From positions 1-32,705 of the forward strand of contig NZ_JAQMUE010000008.1 of the NCBI RefSeq assembly GCF_028330985.1: DNA of 32,705 nt, in the 5' to 3' direction. Position 1 is the stretch's first letter. The number at the start of each line of letters is the position of its first letter. Under the pieces are notes generated by a model, which saw only the letters and a program-made list of their open reading frames with translations, was not told the DNA's origin and made no database searches. Below are positions 17,466-25,999 of this stretch, one piece after another. The stretch is from Roseofilum reptotaenium CS-1145. GTDB lineage: Bacteria > Cyanobacteriota > Cyanobacteriia > Cyanobacteriales > Desertifilaceae. The position numbers were made by a program, and so were the translations under genes.

Positions 17466-18179
17466 ATGACGGCTGGCCACCGCATTATCGTGCCGTTGGA
17501 TGTTTCAAGTCGGGAAGAGGCGATCGCTCTTTTGGATCGATTGCCCGATGTCGAGTTCTGGAAAGTGGGCCTCGAATTATTTGTCAGCACTGGCCCCAGC
17601 ATCCTCGATGAACTCAAACAACGGCACAAGCGCATTTTTCTCGACCTCAAATTTCATGATATCCCCAATACCATGGCTGGAGCCTGTCGAGCCGCCGGAC
17701 GCTATGGGGTGGACTTGTTGACTGTCCATGGAGTGGCCGGTCGAACCGCCTTGCAGCGTGCCCTAGAAGCCGCCAGAGAAGGGGCGGAATCGGTGGGATT
17801 ATCCCCTCCGAATCTGTTAGCAATCACCTTGCTCACAAGCTTAAATTCGCGAGATTTAGCCTTCGATCTCAAAGTGCCTGTGGAGTTGCCTGAATATACT
17901 CTACAGATGGCTCTACTCGCCCAGGAATCGGGCATTCAGGGGGCTGTCTGTTCTCCTCAAGAAGCGACCCAACTGCGGCGTGTCTGTGGTGACGAGTTTC
18001 TGTTGGTTTGTCCGGGGGTACGCCCGACTTGGGCTGAAGGGGGAGACCAGCGACGGGTGATGACTCCCCAAGAGGCACTTAAAGCAGGGGCGAGTTATTT
18101 AGTGATTGGGCGACCCATCACAGCGGCTACCGATCCCCAAGGAGCCTGGAGGCGGATTATTGATGAGCTTACAGGTTAA
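17466..18179 (+). CDS. pyrF: Orotidine 5'-phosphate decarboxylase
   Basis: The 237-aa TIM-barrel enzyme makes UMP from OMP, the last step of de novo pyrimidine synthesis. The start ATG at 17466 has AAGGAGG upstream, overlapping the tyrS stop. The catalytic array is Asp60-x-Lys62-x-x-Asp65 in [12 protein letters not shown]. The phosphate-binding end is LVCPGVRP...[11 protein letters not shown]...YLVIGRPI. Length and motifs match the type I bacterial family. It is followed after five bases by the unknown ORF at 18185, so all three may be co-transcribed. Confidence 0.97.
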   Translation: MTAGHRIIVPLDVSSREEAIALLDRLPDVEFWKVGLELFVSTGPSILDELKQRHKRIFLDLKFHDIPNTMAGACRAAGRYGVDLLTVHGVAGRTALQRALEAAREGAESVGLSPPNLLAITLLTSLNSRDLAFDLKVPVELPEYTLQMALLAQESGIQGAVCSPQEATQLRRVCGDEFLLVCPGVRPTWAEGGDQRRVMTPQEALKAGASYLVIGRPITAATDPQGAWRRIIDELTG

Positions 18180-18184
18180 ATCCG

Positions 18185-18817
18185 ATGCTGTTCTGGAACT
18201 TGACCCTTGGACATCCTTGGGTTGTGTATGAAGGTTCAGAAGTTAGGGTTGCCTCAACTCCAGCGCTTTGCAATGTTGTGGAGTGCAAGGGCAAGGTCGC
18301 ATCCCCAAAGCTATGTACCACGATCCTATTCCCTATTCCCCATTCCCTATTCCCTAGCGCTTTACGCGATGGGGATAATTTTGAGCAGTTAATCCAGGAT
18401 ATGGTGCAGGATTTTCCCGGTTATGCTAATCGGATGATTCAGCGTCAGCGCGACTTGATAAAACCGAATCCTTTACCCTCAGTCATTACGGTGGGAAAAC
18501 CCGATTTTGACCCTTTACCGCTTCCCTTTGAAGAAGAGATTCCAGACAATTCCCGTCAAGTGTTTCTCACCTCCTTAGAGCGCACCTATGAAGGGTTGAG
18601 CATTGTCGATCGCCAAGTCTATTATTGGCTGTTTTTGAGCGAGACTGAACAGGGATGGGAGTTGGTCTTACTCTTGTCTGCAGTGACGGATGGGGAGCGG
18701 TTATTTCGTTTACCAGAGAGTCGAGAAGCCGCCATTTCCGAGGCGATTCGGATTTGGCTGCGCGATTATCAGTTTAATCAGAAAGCGAGTTTCTATAGCA
18801 GCGAAAGGGAGAGTTAG
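18185..18817 (+). CDS. Hypothetical cyanobacterial protein with repeat-derived N-terminus
   Basis: The 210-aa frame starts with an ATG five bases after pyrF. The part from about residue 65 on looks like a real domain: NFEQLIQDMVQDFPGYANRM, then LPLPFEEEIP, then VFLTSLERTYEGLSIVDRQVYYWLFLSETEQGWELVLL, and a C-terminal IRIWLRDYQ. I believe related cyanobacterial proteins place a signal peptide directly before this domain, but that is from memory. Here residues 1-64 look non-native. They include ILFPIPHSLFPSAL, which is a translated ATTCCCT heptad array (18331-18354). No signal peptide is visible in any frame. The true start may be different, or the gene may be damaged. Function unknown. Confidence 0.6.
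   Translation: MLFWNLTLGHPWVVYEGSEVRVASTPALCNVVECKGKVASPKLCTTILFPIPHSLFPSALRDGDNFEQLIQDMVQDFPGYANRMIQRQRDLIKPNPLPSVITVGKPDFDPLPLPFEEEIPDNSRQVFLTSLERTYEGLSIVDRQVYYWLFLSETEQGWELVLLLSAVTDGERLFRLPESREAAISEAIRIWLRDYQFNQKASFYSSERES
18322..18360. repeat. Heptad repeat ATTCCCT inside an ORF, G-quadruplex pattern on minus strand
   Basis: C runs at 18331-18333, 18338-18341, 18345-18347 and 18352-18354 are separated by 4, 3 and 4 bases. The minus strand therefore fits G3+N1-7 four times over. The array ends in ATTCCCTAGCGC, the same junction as at 5190-5200 upstream of gpmI. Confidence 0.65.
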
Positions 18818-18964
18818 GACATTTTCTATTGCGATTCGTGCCTATTGCCTCAAACCATAACCTCACTGTCCTAATCAACTCTTTCACTGCTATATCAGCA
18901 AGCGATCTCACTGACCGAGAAGTTGGAAGCCGCTCTACCCTTCTGTATCTGTCTGACTAAATGA
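18818..18964. other. Non-coding spacer
   Basis: Together with the doubtful ORF after it, 359 bp separate the pyrF operon from the convergent histidine kinase. I see no clear terminator, RNA gene or repeat here beyond a loose pair of GCCTATTGCCTC-like words near 18839. Confidence 0.4.
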
Positions 18965-19180
18965 ATGATGGAGATGATTAAAAATGAGAACATTGAAGAT
19001 AAGGCGATCGCGGCAGACAGTTGGCTGGAGGTAGGCCAGGTTATGTATGCGGGTGACCCAGGTGGCATTATGGTGAATATTATCACACCCACCCAACCTT
19101 ATTGTTTATCTTTAACTCATATGAGGATCTGGATTAATGCTCCTGCTCTGGGGAGAAGGCAGTACTTTCGCAATAGTTAA
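18965..19180 (+). CDS. Doubtful small ORF, 71 aa
   Basis: The frame starts MMEMIKNENIEDKAIAADSW and includes GDPGGIMVNIITPTQPYC. No family is recognised and no clear ribosome site is seen, though the codon use is not odd. It overlaps the stop of the convergent histidine kinase by four bases. It could be a small cyanobacterial protein or chance. Confidence 0.3.
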   Translation: MMEMIKNENIEDKAIAADSWLEVGQVMYAGDPGGIMVNIITPTQPYCLSLTHMRIWINAPALGRRQYFRNS

Positions 19181-20601
19181 TGAATGGGTAAGCTGATAGT
19201 GAAAGTGCTGCCCTCTCCCAATTTGGAAACGACGTTGACGCGCCCTCCCATGCCTTCGATCAGGGTTTTGACAATGGATAAGCCTAAGCCGGTTCCGCCT
19301 GTGGAACGGGCGCGAGCGTCGTCAACGCGGTAAAAGCGCTCGAAGATTCTGGCTTGATGGGCTAGGGGAATGCCTTCACCCCGATCGCACACTTGCAGAC
19401 AAACGCGGTCGCTCTCTTTATCGAGTTTCACGGTAATTACGGTGTCAGGGTCGGAATATTTGACGGCATTATCGATTAAATTAAGCAAGACTTGCTTTAA
19501 GCGATTGCGATCGCCTTTAATCTCCACCGGCCACTCCCCTAAATCCAGTTCTATACTCCGGTTGCTATACTGTTGCGCCATATCAACAACTTCTAAAACT
19601 AAGTCGGTTAGGGATATCTTGTCCAGTTCAAAATGAATGTGTCCATTATCCGTCCGTGCCAGTTCTAGCAAATCTTGCAACAATTGAATCGTGCGATCGG
19701 CTTCTCCTGCTGCGGTTTCCAGGGCTTCCCGTTGAGGTTCGGTAAGATTTTTTCCCCGTCTTAGGGTACTTTGCAAATAGCCATGGACAATGGTTAACGG
19801 GGTTCGCAACTCATGGGAAACATTGCTGACAAATTGCCGCTGATGTTCCCAAGATTCAGATAAGCGCGAGAGCATCAAATCTAAGGTTTTAGTCAACTCT
19901 TGTAGTTCGGAAGGAGCTGGATCTAAGCTGAGGGAAACTTCCCCTAAATCTTGTGCCGAAATTTTAACTGCATATTCGCTAATTTTACGCACCGGATCGA
20001 GCGATCGCCGAATATAGACCGCCATCATAATCACAATCAGGAGCAATGCAAACACGCTCACCCCGATCAAATTCCTGAGCATTTCCAGAAGCATTTTTTG
20101 CTCTGAGGTGATATCTTGAGCCAGATAGAGTTTACCCAAGTGTTGCTCATTTGCCCTGAGTGGGCCGGCACAGAGAACCAAATAGCGCCCTTTGTAGGGG
20201 TAGACTTCCGGTTGAATGGGAGCATTACTAATGTTGAGGAGATCGGCATTTTCGGGATAGAGCGATCGCTGGAGATTGGGCGATCGGGCAATAATTTCAC
20301 CATCTGGAGCTTGAATCCACAAAAAAATATTTTCAGCGCTTACATCTTGAATCACCATTTCTAAAGTTTCACGCTGGCTAAAGCGTTGACTATAAATCTT
20401 GATATCATTCGGTAAGCGTTCGGCAATGTATTCTATATTTTGTTTATGGGTTAAGACCAATTGTTGCTGCATTTTTAAGCCTGTGGCAATGGCAACTGAT
20501 CCTAATCCAATTCCAGACACGATTGCTAGACCCAGCGTGAGACGAAATTGTAGCGAGTTAAACTTAAACTTAAATCGATGCCCTAAATTTTTAATTAACA
20601 T
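19177..20601 (-). CDS. Membrane sensor histidine kinase (TM-HAMP-HisKA-HATPase)
   Basis: The 474-aa protein has a TM helix at about 20-40, a ~130-residue extracytoplasmic sensor region, and a second TM helix at about 178-198 (VSVFALLLIVIMMAVYI). A HAMP linker follows, then HisKA with His263 in SNVSHELRTPLTIVHGY. HATPase motifs are NLIDNAVKYSD, DRGEGIP, FERFYRVD and GGTGLGLSIVK. This is a classical EnvZ/PhoR-type kinase. All catalytic motifs are present. No response regulator gene is adjacent, so its partner and signal are unknown. The sensor part has no recognised domain. Confidence 0.92.
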   Translation of the reverse strand: MLIKNLGHRFKFKFNSLQFRLTLGLAIVSGIGLGSVAIATGLKMQQQLVLTHKQNIEYIAERLPNDIKIYSQRFSQRETLEMVIQDVSAENIFLWIQAPDGEIIARSPNLQRSLYPENADLLNISNAPIQPEVYPYKGRYLVLCAGPLRANEQHLGKLYLAQDITSEQKMLLEMLRNLIGVSVFALLLIVIMMAVYIRRSLDPVRKISEYAVKISAQDLGEVSLSLDPAPSELQELTKTLDLMLSRLSESWEHQRQFVSNVSHELRTPLTIVHGYLQSTLRRGKNLTEPQREALETAAGEADRTIQLLQDLLELARTDNGHIHFELDKISLTDLVLEVVDMAQQYSNRSIELDLGEWPVEIKGDRNRLKQVLLNLIDNAVKYSDPDTVITVKLDKESDRVCLQVCDRGEGIPLAHQARIFERFYRVDDARARSTGGTGLGLSIVKTLIEGMGGRVNVVSKLGEGSTFTISLPIH

Positions 20602-20930
20602 GCTCTCATCTGTGCCAGTAACTTCCCCTCACCCCTACAGATTAAGTTGCAATTCTGAGAAAAGCCTGATAATGCTCTAAAGGAACCCTGAAGGTTTATT
20701 TATTAACGGTGAATTATCCCTTGAACTACGGCTACACTATCCTGAATTAAAGGCAATCATTGAGCCACATTCACTTTAAGGGGATTTTCTGACATCAGTA
20801 ACTTCTTTTAACTCCTCCCCACTGACGGCGATCGCCCGCGAGAAAAGTAGCATTTGATTTAATATGTAAACTTTAAAAAAAATTAGGGTTGCCTTTGAGC
20901 AACCCTTAAATTCATGAGCGGGTTAACAAT
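20602..20930. other. Intergenic region between histidine kinase and desC
   Basis: This 329-bp spacer holds the desC terminator (20872-20907) and presumably the histidine kinase promoter. No gene or further repeat is seen. Confidence 0.5.
20872..20907 (-). terminator. Intrinsic terminator of desC
   Basis: On the minus strand an 8-bp stem AGGGTTGC / GCAACCCT (20899-20906 with 20885-20892) closes a 6-base loop. It is followed by AA and a run of eight T residues. It lies about 25 bases after the desC stop. This is a textbook Rho-independent terminator. Confidence 0.85.
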
Positions 20931-21752
20931 CTATTGACTCGATTTCGGTTCTAATTTGATATTAGTCGCTAATCCCAACATCTCAAGCAGTCGAATTGTC
21001 ATCCAAGTCATATCAATTTCCCACCATTGCAAACCATGGCGAGCTGAATATTGATAGGCATGATGGTTATTGTGCCATCCTTCACCATAGGTAACGAGGG
21101 CAACCCACCAGCAATTTTTGGAGTGGTCATGACTTTCATGGGTAACATAACCAAACTTATGAGTGGCACTGTTGACAAACCAAGTGCAATGGAAGACAAC
21201 AGCCAAGCGGACAAATATTCCCCAAACGACAAAAGGCCAACCGCCTAAGAAATACAAGAGGAGACCAAAGGCAACTTGGATCAGGACAAAATTCTTTTGT
21301 AAAAACTGGTAAACTGGGTCATCCCCAATATCTTTGGTAAACCGGGGGACTTCACTGCGTTTAGGAATAATATGTAAAAGCCATCCCATGTGACTCCACC
21401 AGAACCCAGCGTTAGAATCATGGGGATCGGCTTCAGTATCTGAATAAAGATGGTGCATCCGATGAAGTCCGACCCAATCAAGTACACCGCCTTGACAGGC
21501 TAAACTGCCGCAAAAAATGAGGAAGTATTCTAGCCATTTGGGGGCTTGGAAACTCCGATGGCTGACTAAACGGTGAAATCCTAGGGTAATGCCTAATCCA
21601 CCCGTAATCCAGTGGAGGACTAGAGCTAATGCTATCGCAGACCAACTAAAGTTACTGGGCAGGAAAGCAAACAAGGCCGCTAGGTGAATTAATAGGAAGT
21701 AGCTGACGTTGACCCAATCTAGGGGATGTTTATTGGTTGTGGCAACACTCAT
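20931..21752 (-). CDS. desC: Acyl-lipid (delta-9) fatty acid desaturase
   Basis: The 273-aa membrane enzyme introduces a double bond into fatty acyl chains of membrane lipids, using ferredoxin as electron donor in cyanobacteria. It has four hydrophobic segments and the three histidine boxes of the di-iron site. These are HRLVSH (His60, His65), HRMHH (His97, His100, His101) and HNNHH (His227, His230, His231) in GEGWHNNHHAY. Box order, spacing and length match the delta-9 DesC group. The assignment to delta-9 follows from this resemblance. It ends in a strong terminator and is divergent from the lyase-like gene, with 80 bp between the starts. Confidence 0.93.
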   Translation of the reverse strand: MSVATTNKHPLDWVNVSYFLLIHLAALFAFLPSNFSWSAIALALVLHWITGGLGITLGFHRLVSHRSFQAPKWLEYFLIFCGSLACQGGVLDWVGLHRMHHLYSDTEADPHDSNAGFWWSHMGWLLHIIPKRSEVPRFTKDIGDDPVYQFLQKNFVLIQVAFGLLLYFLGGWPFVVWGIFVRLAVVFHCTWFVNSATHKFGYVTHESHDHSKNCWWVALVTYGEGWHNNHHAYQYSARHGLQWWEIDMTWMTIRLLEMLGLATNIKLEPKSSQ

Positions 21753-21765
21753 GCAGTAATCTCAA

Positions 21766-21790
21766 TTTATAACAATGCAGGATATCCTGC
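21766..21790. promoter_or_regulatory. Palindrome and -10-like box between desC and lyase gene
   Basis: GCAGGATATCCTGC (21777-21790) is a perfect 14-bp palindrome in the 80-bp divergent spacer. Next to it, the minus strand carries TATAAA (21766-21771), a candidate -10 for desC. The palindrome would then overlap the -20 to -30 region, where a repressor could bind. No matching -35 was found. Confidence 0.4.
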
Positions 21791-21832
21791 TGTTTGGAAC
21801 GATTGCGCCCCTTTACCCATTAGTAGAGAAAA

Positions 21833-23068
21833 ATGAATCCCTTAGAACAGATCCAAGAGGCACAACATGCACTCGCCCCTATTTTTTCTAGCGTGGATGC
21901 TCGAATTAAGCACAATTTACGAAAAGTTTTGCAGGCTTTTCGATCGCAGAAAGTGGGGGTACATCATTTTTCTAGTGTAACGGGTTATGGTCATAATGAC
22001 CTAGGGCGGGAAACCTTCGATCGCGTTTTGGCTGAAGTCATGGGATCGGAACGGGCGATCGCCCGCGTGCAGTTGGTATCGGGAACCCATGCGATCGCCT
22101 GTGCCCTTTTTGGGGTATTGCGTCCGGGAGATGAGCTGCTCTCGGTTGCAGGCGCTCCCTATGACACCCTGGAGGAGGTAATTGGACTGCGGGGTAAAGG
22201 GGCGGGATCGCTGATGGACTATGGGATTGAGTACCGTCAGTTGGAGTTAACGCCAAAAGGTGAAATGGATTGGGAAGCTCTAGCGCAAGGGGTGAAACCA
22301 CAGACGCGGATGGTCTTGATTCAGCGCTCTTGTGGCTATTCCTGGAGATCGAGTTTGTCTATTGCGGATATTGCCAAAATTGTGGAGATGGTGAAGGGGC
22401 AAAATCCAGATACCGTCTGTTTTGTGGACAACTGCTATGGGGAATTTGTGGAAGAACAGGAACCCACGGAAGTGGGGGCAGATTTGATGGCGGGGTCTTT
22501 GATTAAGAATCCGGGGGGAACTTTGATGACGGCTGGTGGGTATCTGGCTGGTCGTTCTGACCTCGTAGAGCAGGCTGCTTGCCGCTTGACCGCCCCTGGA
22601 ATTGGCAGTACGGGAGGGGCTACATTTGACCAGCATCGCCTGTTATACCAGGGTTTATTCTTGGCTCCGCAGATGGTGGGCGAGGCATTGAAGGGGAATT
22701 ATTTGGTCGGGTATGTGTTCGAGCGCCTGGGATATGCCGTGAATCCCGCTCCTTCGGCTCCCCGACGGGATCTGATTCAGGGCATTCGCTTGGGTTCACC
22801 CGATAAATTAAAGGCATTTTGCCGGGCAATTCAACAGTTTTCTCCGGTGGGTTCCTACCTCGATCCGGTTCCGGGGGAGATGCCTGGATATGAGAGTGAG
22901 TTAGTGATGGCTGGGGGTACGTTTATTGATGGGAGTACCTCCGAGTTGTCAGCAGATGGGCCGTTGCGGGAACCCTATGTGGTGTTTTGTCAGGGAGGAA
23001 CCCATTGGACGCATGTGGCGATCGCTTTGGAAGCGGCGATCGCTGCGGTAGAGTCTGTGAAAGCCTGA
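21833..23068 (+). CDS. PLP-dependent methionine gamma-lyase family (aluminium resistance protein family)
   Basis: The 411-aa protein is a fold-type I PLP enzyme of the Met_gamma_lyase / aluminium-resistance family. The motif FSSVTGYGHNDLGRETFDRV opens the conserved core. LVSGTHAIACALFGVLRPGD is the cofactor phosphate region. FVDNCYGEFVEEQEP supplies the ring-binding Asp. The internal aldimine Lys is probably Lys225 in GSLIKNPGGT. The C-terminal half ends in YVVFCQGGTHWTHVAIAL. The family name comes from limited evidence, and its true substrate is not settled. Sequence and length are typical. It faces the RTX gene across a strong hairpin. Confidence 0.88.
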   Translation: MNPLEQIQEAQHALAPIFSSVDARIKHNLRKVLQAFRSQKVGVHHFSSVTGYGHNDLGRETFDRVLAEVMGSERAIARVQLVSGTHAIACALFGVLRPGDELLSVAGAPYDTLEEVIGLRGKGAGSLMDYGIEYRQLELTPKGEMDWEALAQGVKPQTRMVLIQRSCGYSWRSSLSIADIAKIVEMVKGQNPDTVCFVDNCYGEFVEEQEPTEVGADLMAGSLIKNPGGTLMTAGGYLAGRSDLVEQAACRLTAPGIGSTGGATFDQHRLLYQGLFLAPQMVGEALKGNYLVGYVFERLGYAVNPAPSAPRRDLIQGIRLGSPDKLKAFCRAIQQFSPVGSYLDPVPGEMPGYESELVMAGGTFIDGSTSELSADGPLREPYVVFCQGGTHWTHVAIALEAAIAAVESVKA

Positions 23069-23091
23069 AAAAGGCGATCGTCCCAAATATA

Positions 23092-23119
23092 TAGGGGCTT
23101 TCCGGCTGGAAAGCCCCTA
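23092..23119. terminator. Bidirectional terminator hairpin
   Basis: A perfect 12-bp stem, TAGGGGCTTTCC with GGAAAGCCCCTA, encloses the loop GGCT. It sits between the convergent stops at 23068 and 23137, so it can end both transcripts. No long T run follows on either strand. Confidence 0.75.
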
Positions 23120-23136
23120 CCGAGGTTGCTGACGAC

Positions 23137-25437
23137 TTAAATTAAGCCATTTGGCAGTTGAACTGAGACAAATGTCAACTGTTGCAAGGTAAACTGACCG
23201 GTCAGAACACCCAAAATTTGGTTGGTTGCTGTAATACTCAGCACCGTATTGTTACCGTTGATGGTCGCCGTCAAAGCAGCAGGGGTCAAATTACCGGTTA
23301 AGCCAATAATATCAACGCCAACTTGATAATCTTGGATGAGATCCGCTTGTGCTACAGTGGCAACTGCTGTACTGGTGCGGAGAACAAACAGATCGTTACC
23401 GGCTCCACCCAGTAAGGTATCCGTACCAAAATCTCCACTCAGGACATCATTACCATCACCACCAATGAGGGAGTCATTGCCCTGGCCGCCGAAGCTGGTA
23501 TCGTTACCTGTACCACCAGAAACCGTATCGTTGCCGCGATCGCCCATCAACGAATCATCACCCTCATCACCATTGACGGTATCATTCCCTTGACCACCAA
23601 ATCCAGTATCATTACCGATACCACCCGAGATCTGATCGTTACCTGTATTGCCACTAACGATATCGTTACCTGTATCACCCGTCATGACATCATCACCGCC
23701 AAGACCATACAGTTGATCGTTGCCATCCAAGCCTTGTAAACTATCACTACCCGTCGTTCCTGTCAACAAATCATCTCCTGAAGTTCCAGGAACCGGGTTC
23801 AGACCGGGTGTTGGAGTTGGAGTTGGAGTTGGACTACTCGACGGAGGAGCCACTGGGTCAGTTATACCTGGAGTTGGAGTTGGAGTTGGGGTTGGAGTTG
23901 GGGTTGGGGTTGGAGTTGGGGTTGGGGTTGGGTTTGGGGTTGGAAATGCAGCCAGGATAGCTGTACTTGTCAAATTACCAACTGTCTCGATTACACCTAT
24001 ACCCCCAGCAATACCTTCAGTGGTTGAGAAGTAATTATCAATCTTCAGGTCATTAGCGGCATTAAAAGCACCATCATTATTCAAGTCAATAATCAAACTG
24101 GTACTCGTTTCTGATTCACGGAATACTCCTACATCCCCAGTTGTTGCCGTCTGACCGGGTGTAGTGATTGCCAACTGAGTAGCATCACTGATACTAAGTG
24201 TGTCAGTTCCTGCCACATCATTGATTACTGTTCCTGCACCATTTGTCTTGTTTAGATTGTAAGTATCGTTTCCGGCACCAGCATTGAGGGTCAAAGATCC
24301 ACTGGTTCCGCCAGTAATTACATCAGCTTGAGCAGAGCCTAGTACAGCTTCAATATTTTGAATTGTATAACTGATGGTACTATTAGTGTCTGTTGCAGTC
24401 CCTGCACTCAAATCGATCGTAAATCCAACAGTTGCTTGCGCAAAGGAGAGCCAGTCTGTATTAGCACCTCCATCAAAAGTAGAGCTAGTGGCATCTATTC
24501 CTGCGACTAGGGTGTCATTACCAGCATCGCCAGAAACAGCATTTTGACCTGCTCCACCGTCTAGATAATCATTGCCGTCACCACCATCGAGTTGGTCGCC
24601 ATCGTCTTCTCCAAGTAGAGAATCATCCCCCGTTCCCCCTTGAAGAGTATCAACTCCTGCTCCTCCCTTTAAAGTATCATTATCAGCACCACCGAGGATT
24701 GAATCATTTTCAGTTCCTCCTTCGAGACTATCAGTCCCTGCTTCTCCTTCTAGAGTATCGTTTCCTGTGCCTCCTAAGACAATGTCATTTCCGTCACCTC
24801 CTAGGATCGAATCATTACCATCTTCTCCATTAAGATAATCGTTTTCTGTGCCACCTGTAATTTGGTCATTTCCGGTGCCTCCTAATAAAGAGTCAGCACC
24901 TGCATCCCCTTGAATTGTATCATTTCCTGCATCTCCTGTTTGAGTGTCATTTCCTGCCCCTCCAATTAAAGTATCTTCCTGTTCACCACCTACTAAGGAA
25001 TCGTTACCATCCTTACCATCAAGAGTATCAACCCCTGTACCCCCTAATAGAGTATCATTACCTGCTCCTCCATCTAGACTATCAGGCCAGTGCCCCCCAT
25101 CTAAAAGGTCATCTCCTTCTCCTCCCAGAAGGGTATCATCATTATCCCCTCCAGATAAAGTATCATTACCATTTTCTCCCTGGAGTTCATCGTTTTCAGT
25201 CCCCCCATCTAAAAGGTCATTTCCTTCTCCTCCTTTTAAGGTGTCATTACCTGCATCTCCAATCAGATTATCATCATTATCTCCTCCTTCAATGCTATCA
25301 TTATCTCGACCACCATTGAGAAAGTCATTTCCAGCCAACCCTTGTAGGGTGTCATTACCAAATAGCCCTGTAATCACGTCATTTTGGGCTGTTCCCTCTA
25401 AAAGCTCAGAGTTATTAGTTCCTTGGATGATTGCCAT
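23137..25437 (-). CDS. RTX-type calcium-binding repeat protein with PT-rich linker
   Basis: The 766-aa, very acidic protein has no classical signal peptide, as expected for type I secretion. Residues about 5-310 are some thirty nonapeptide RTX repeats (GGxGNDxLx), which fold as a calcium-loaded beta-roll. Residues about 318-490 form a different, non-repeat region, including FTIDLSAGTATDTNSTISYT and STSLIIDLNNDGAF. A Pro-Thr linker covers about 497-545. A second block of about twelve RTX repeats (550-690) leads to a C-terminal domain (LFVLRTSTAVATVAQADLIQ), typical of cyanobacterial RTX proteins and the likely export signal. It should act outside the cell, in adhesion, sheath or motility, but no enzyme domain is seen. 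No secretion genes lie nearby. Confidence 0.9.
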   Translation of the reverse strand: MAIIQGTNNSELLEGTAQNDVITGLFGNDTLQGLAGNDFLNGGRDNDSIEGGDNDDNLIGDAGNDTLKGGEGNDLLDGGTENDELQGENGNDTLSGGDNDDTLLGGEGDDLLDGGHWPDSLDGGAGNDTLLGGTGVDTLDGKDGNDSLVGGEQEDTLIGGAGNDTQTGDAGNDTIQGDAGADSLLGGTGNDQITGGTENDYLNGEDGNDSILGGDGNDIVLGGTGNDTLEGEAGTDSLEGGTENDSILGGADNDTLKGGAGVDTLQGGTGDDSLLGEDDGDQLDGGDGNDYLDGGAGQNAVSGDAGNDTLVAGIDATSSTFDGGANTDWLSFAQATVGFTIDLSAGTATDTNSTISYTIQNIEAVLGSAQADVITGGTSGSLTLNAGAGNDTYNLNKTNGAGTVINDVAGTDTLSISDATQLAITTPGQTATTGDVGVFRESETSTSLIIDLNNDGAFNAANDLKIDNYFSTTEGIAGGIGVIETVGNLTSTAILAAFPTPNPTPTPTPTPTPTPTPTPTPTPGITDPVAPPSSSPTPTPTPTPGLNPVPGTSGDDLLTGTTGSDSLQGLDGNDQLYGLGGDDVMTGDTGNDIVSGNTGNDQISGGIGNDTGFGGQGNDTVNGDEGDDSLMGDRGNDTVSGGTGNDTSFGGQGNDSLIGGDGNDVLSGDFGTDTLLGGAGNDLFVLRTSTAVATVAQADLIQDYQVGVDIIGLTGNLTPAALTATINGNNTVLSITATNQILGVLTGQFTLQQLTFVSVQLPNGLI
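23810..23945. repeat. GTTGGA/GTTGGG hexamer tandem repeat encoding the PT linker
   Basis: Plus-strand hexamers GTTGGA or GTTGGG occur at 23811-23833 and 23871-23945. They encode Pro-Thr repeats on the minus strand. G runs at 23918-23921, 23924-23927, 23930-23932 and 23936-23939, with loops of 2, 2 and 3 bases, fit a G-quadruplex on the plus strand, the template for this gene. Confidence 0.8.
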
Positions 25438-25999
25438 AATTTCTGTACTCCGGAGTATTTACTGAAGATAGAATTCTAGAAGACAAACGCTAAGTCAGCT
25501 ACTGATAGAAATGCAATACCTTAACCTAGCTTTTTCATGTTAGCTCTAGATTGCCGGGACTACAGACTCATTTATGTTAATTCCAGATTATTTTTTGTGT
25601 GGTGTGATAGATCAATAATAAGGTTAAACAGCAGATAATAGCAAATTTTGTGGAAGTTGGCTAGTTTAGTCCTATAGAAGACAAGAACTGTTGATTTTTT
25701 ATCTGGCAGAAATCTATGTCAAGACAAATAACTTAAGTATAAATACGCAGTATTCTTTTTTTCTGTATTTTATTTTTAATAATTTATGTTTATGCTATAT
25801 AGACAGCAATAGGAAAATCCTATGGATTAGGCAAAAATCATATCATGTGTAACAAAAATGATAGTTCGTCTGAATTAAGATGAGAGTTTAAAGTTCAAAA
25901 CTCAAGGATTTTTGTGAGGTAATGAATGTACTTAGATGAGTTATGGAGAACTATCTTGCGATCGTTTTGCCTAGTAGTTTCAGGGGAAACTGTGGTTAG
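25438..25999. other. AT-rich divergent intergenic region (RTX gene / GGDEF-EAL gene)
   Basis: This 562-bp spacer is clearly more AT-rich than the flanking genes and must hold the promoters of both divergent genes. A small palindrome ATAGGA-AAA-TCCTAT lies at 25809-25823. No ORF, RNA gene or known operator was recognised. Confidence 0.5.

Noticed and set aside
18207-18392. 61-aa ORF in another frame over the start of the unknown gene after pyrF
   Set aside because: Half of it is the translated heptad repeat and it has no ribosome site; it was considered as a lost signal peptide but does not look like one.
23720-24034. Plus-strand ORF with a long Gly-Val repeat
   Set aside because: It is the reverse reading of the Pro-Thr linker hexamers within the RTX gene, with no ribosome site of its own.
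23137-25437. Regularly spaced repeats suggesting a CRISPR array
   Set aside because: The period is 27 bp within an open frame with degenerate units, which is RTX coding and not repeat-spacer structure; no cas genes are present.
24915-25465. Long plus-strand ORFs rich in Ser, Pro, His, Leu and Tyr opposite the RTX gene
   Set aside because: They are antisense shadows of the regular RTX repeats; the low-complexity composition simply mirrors the nonapeptide code.
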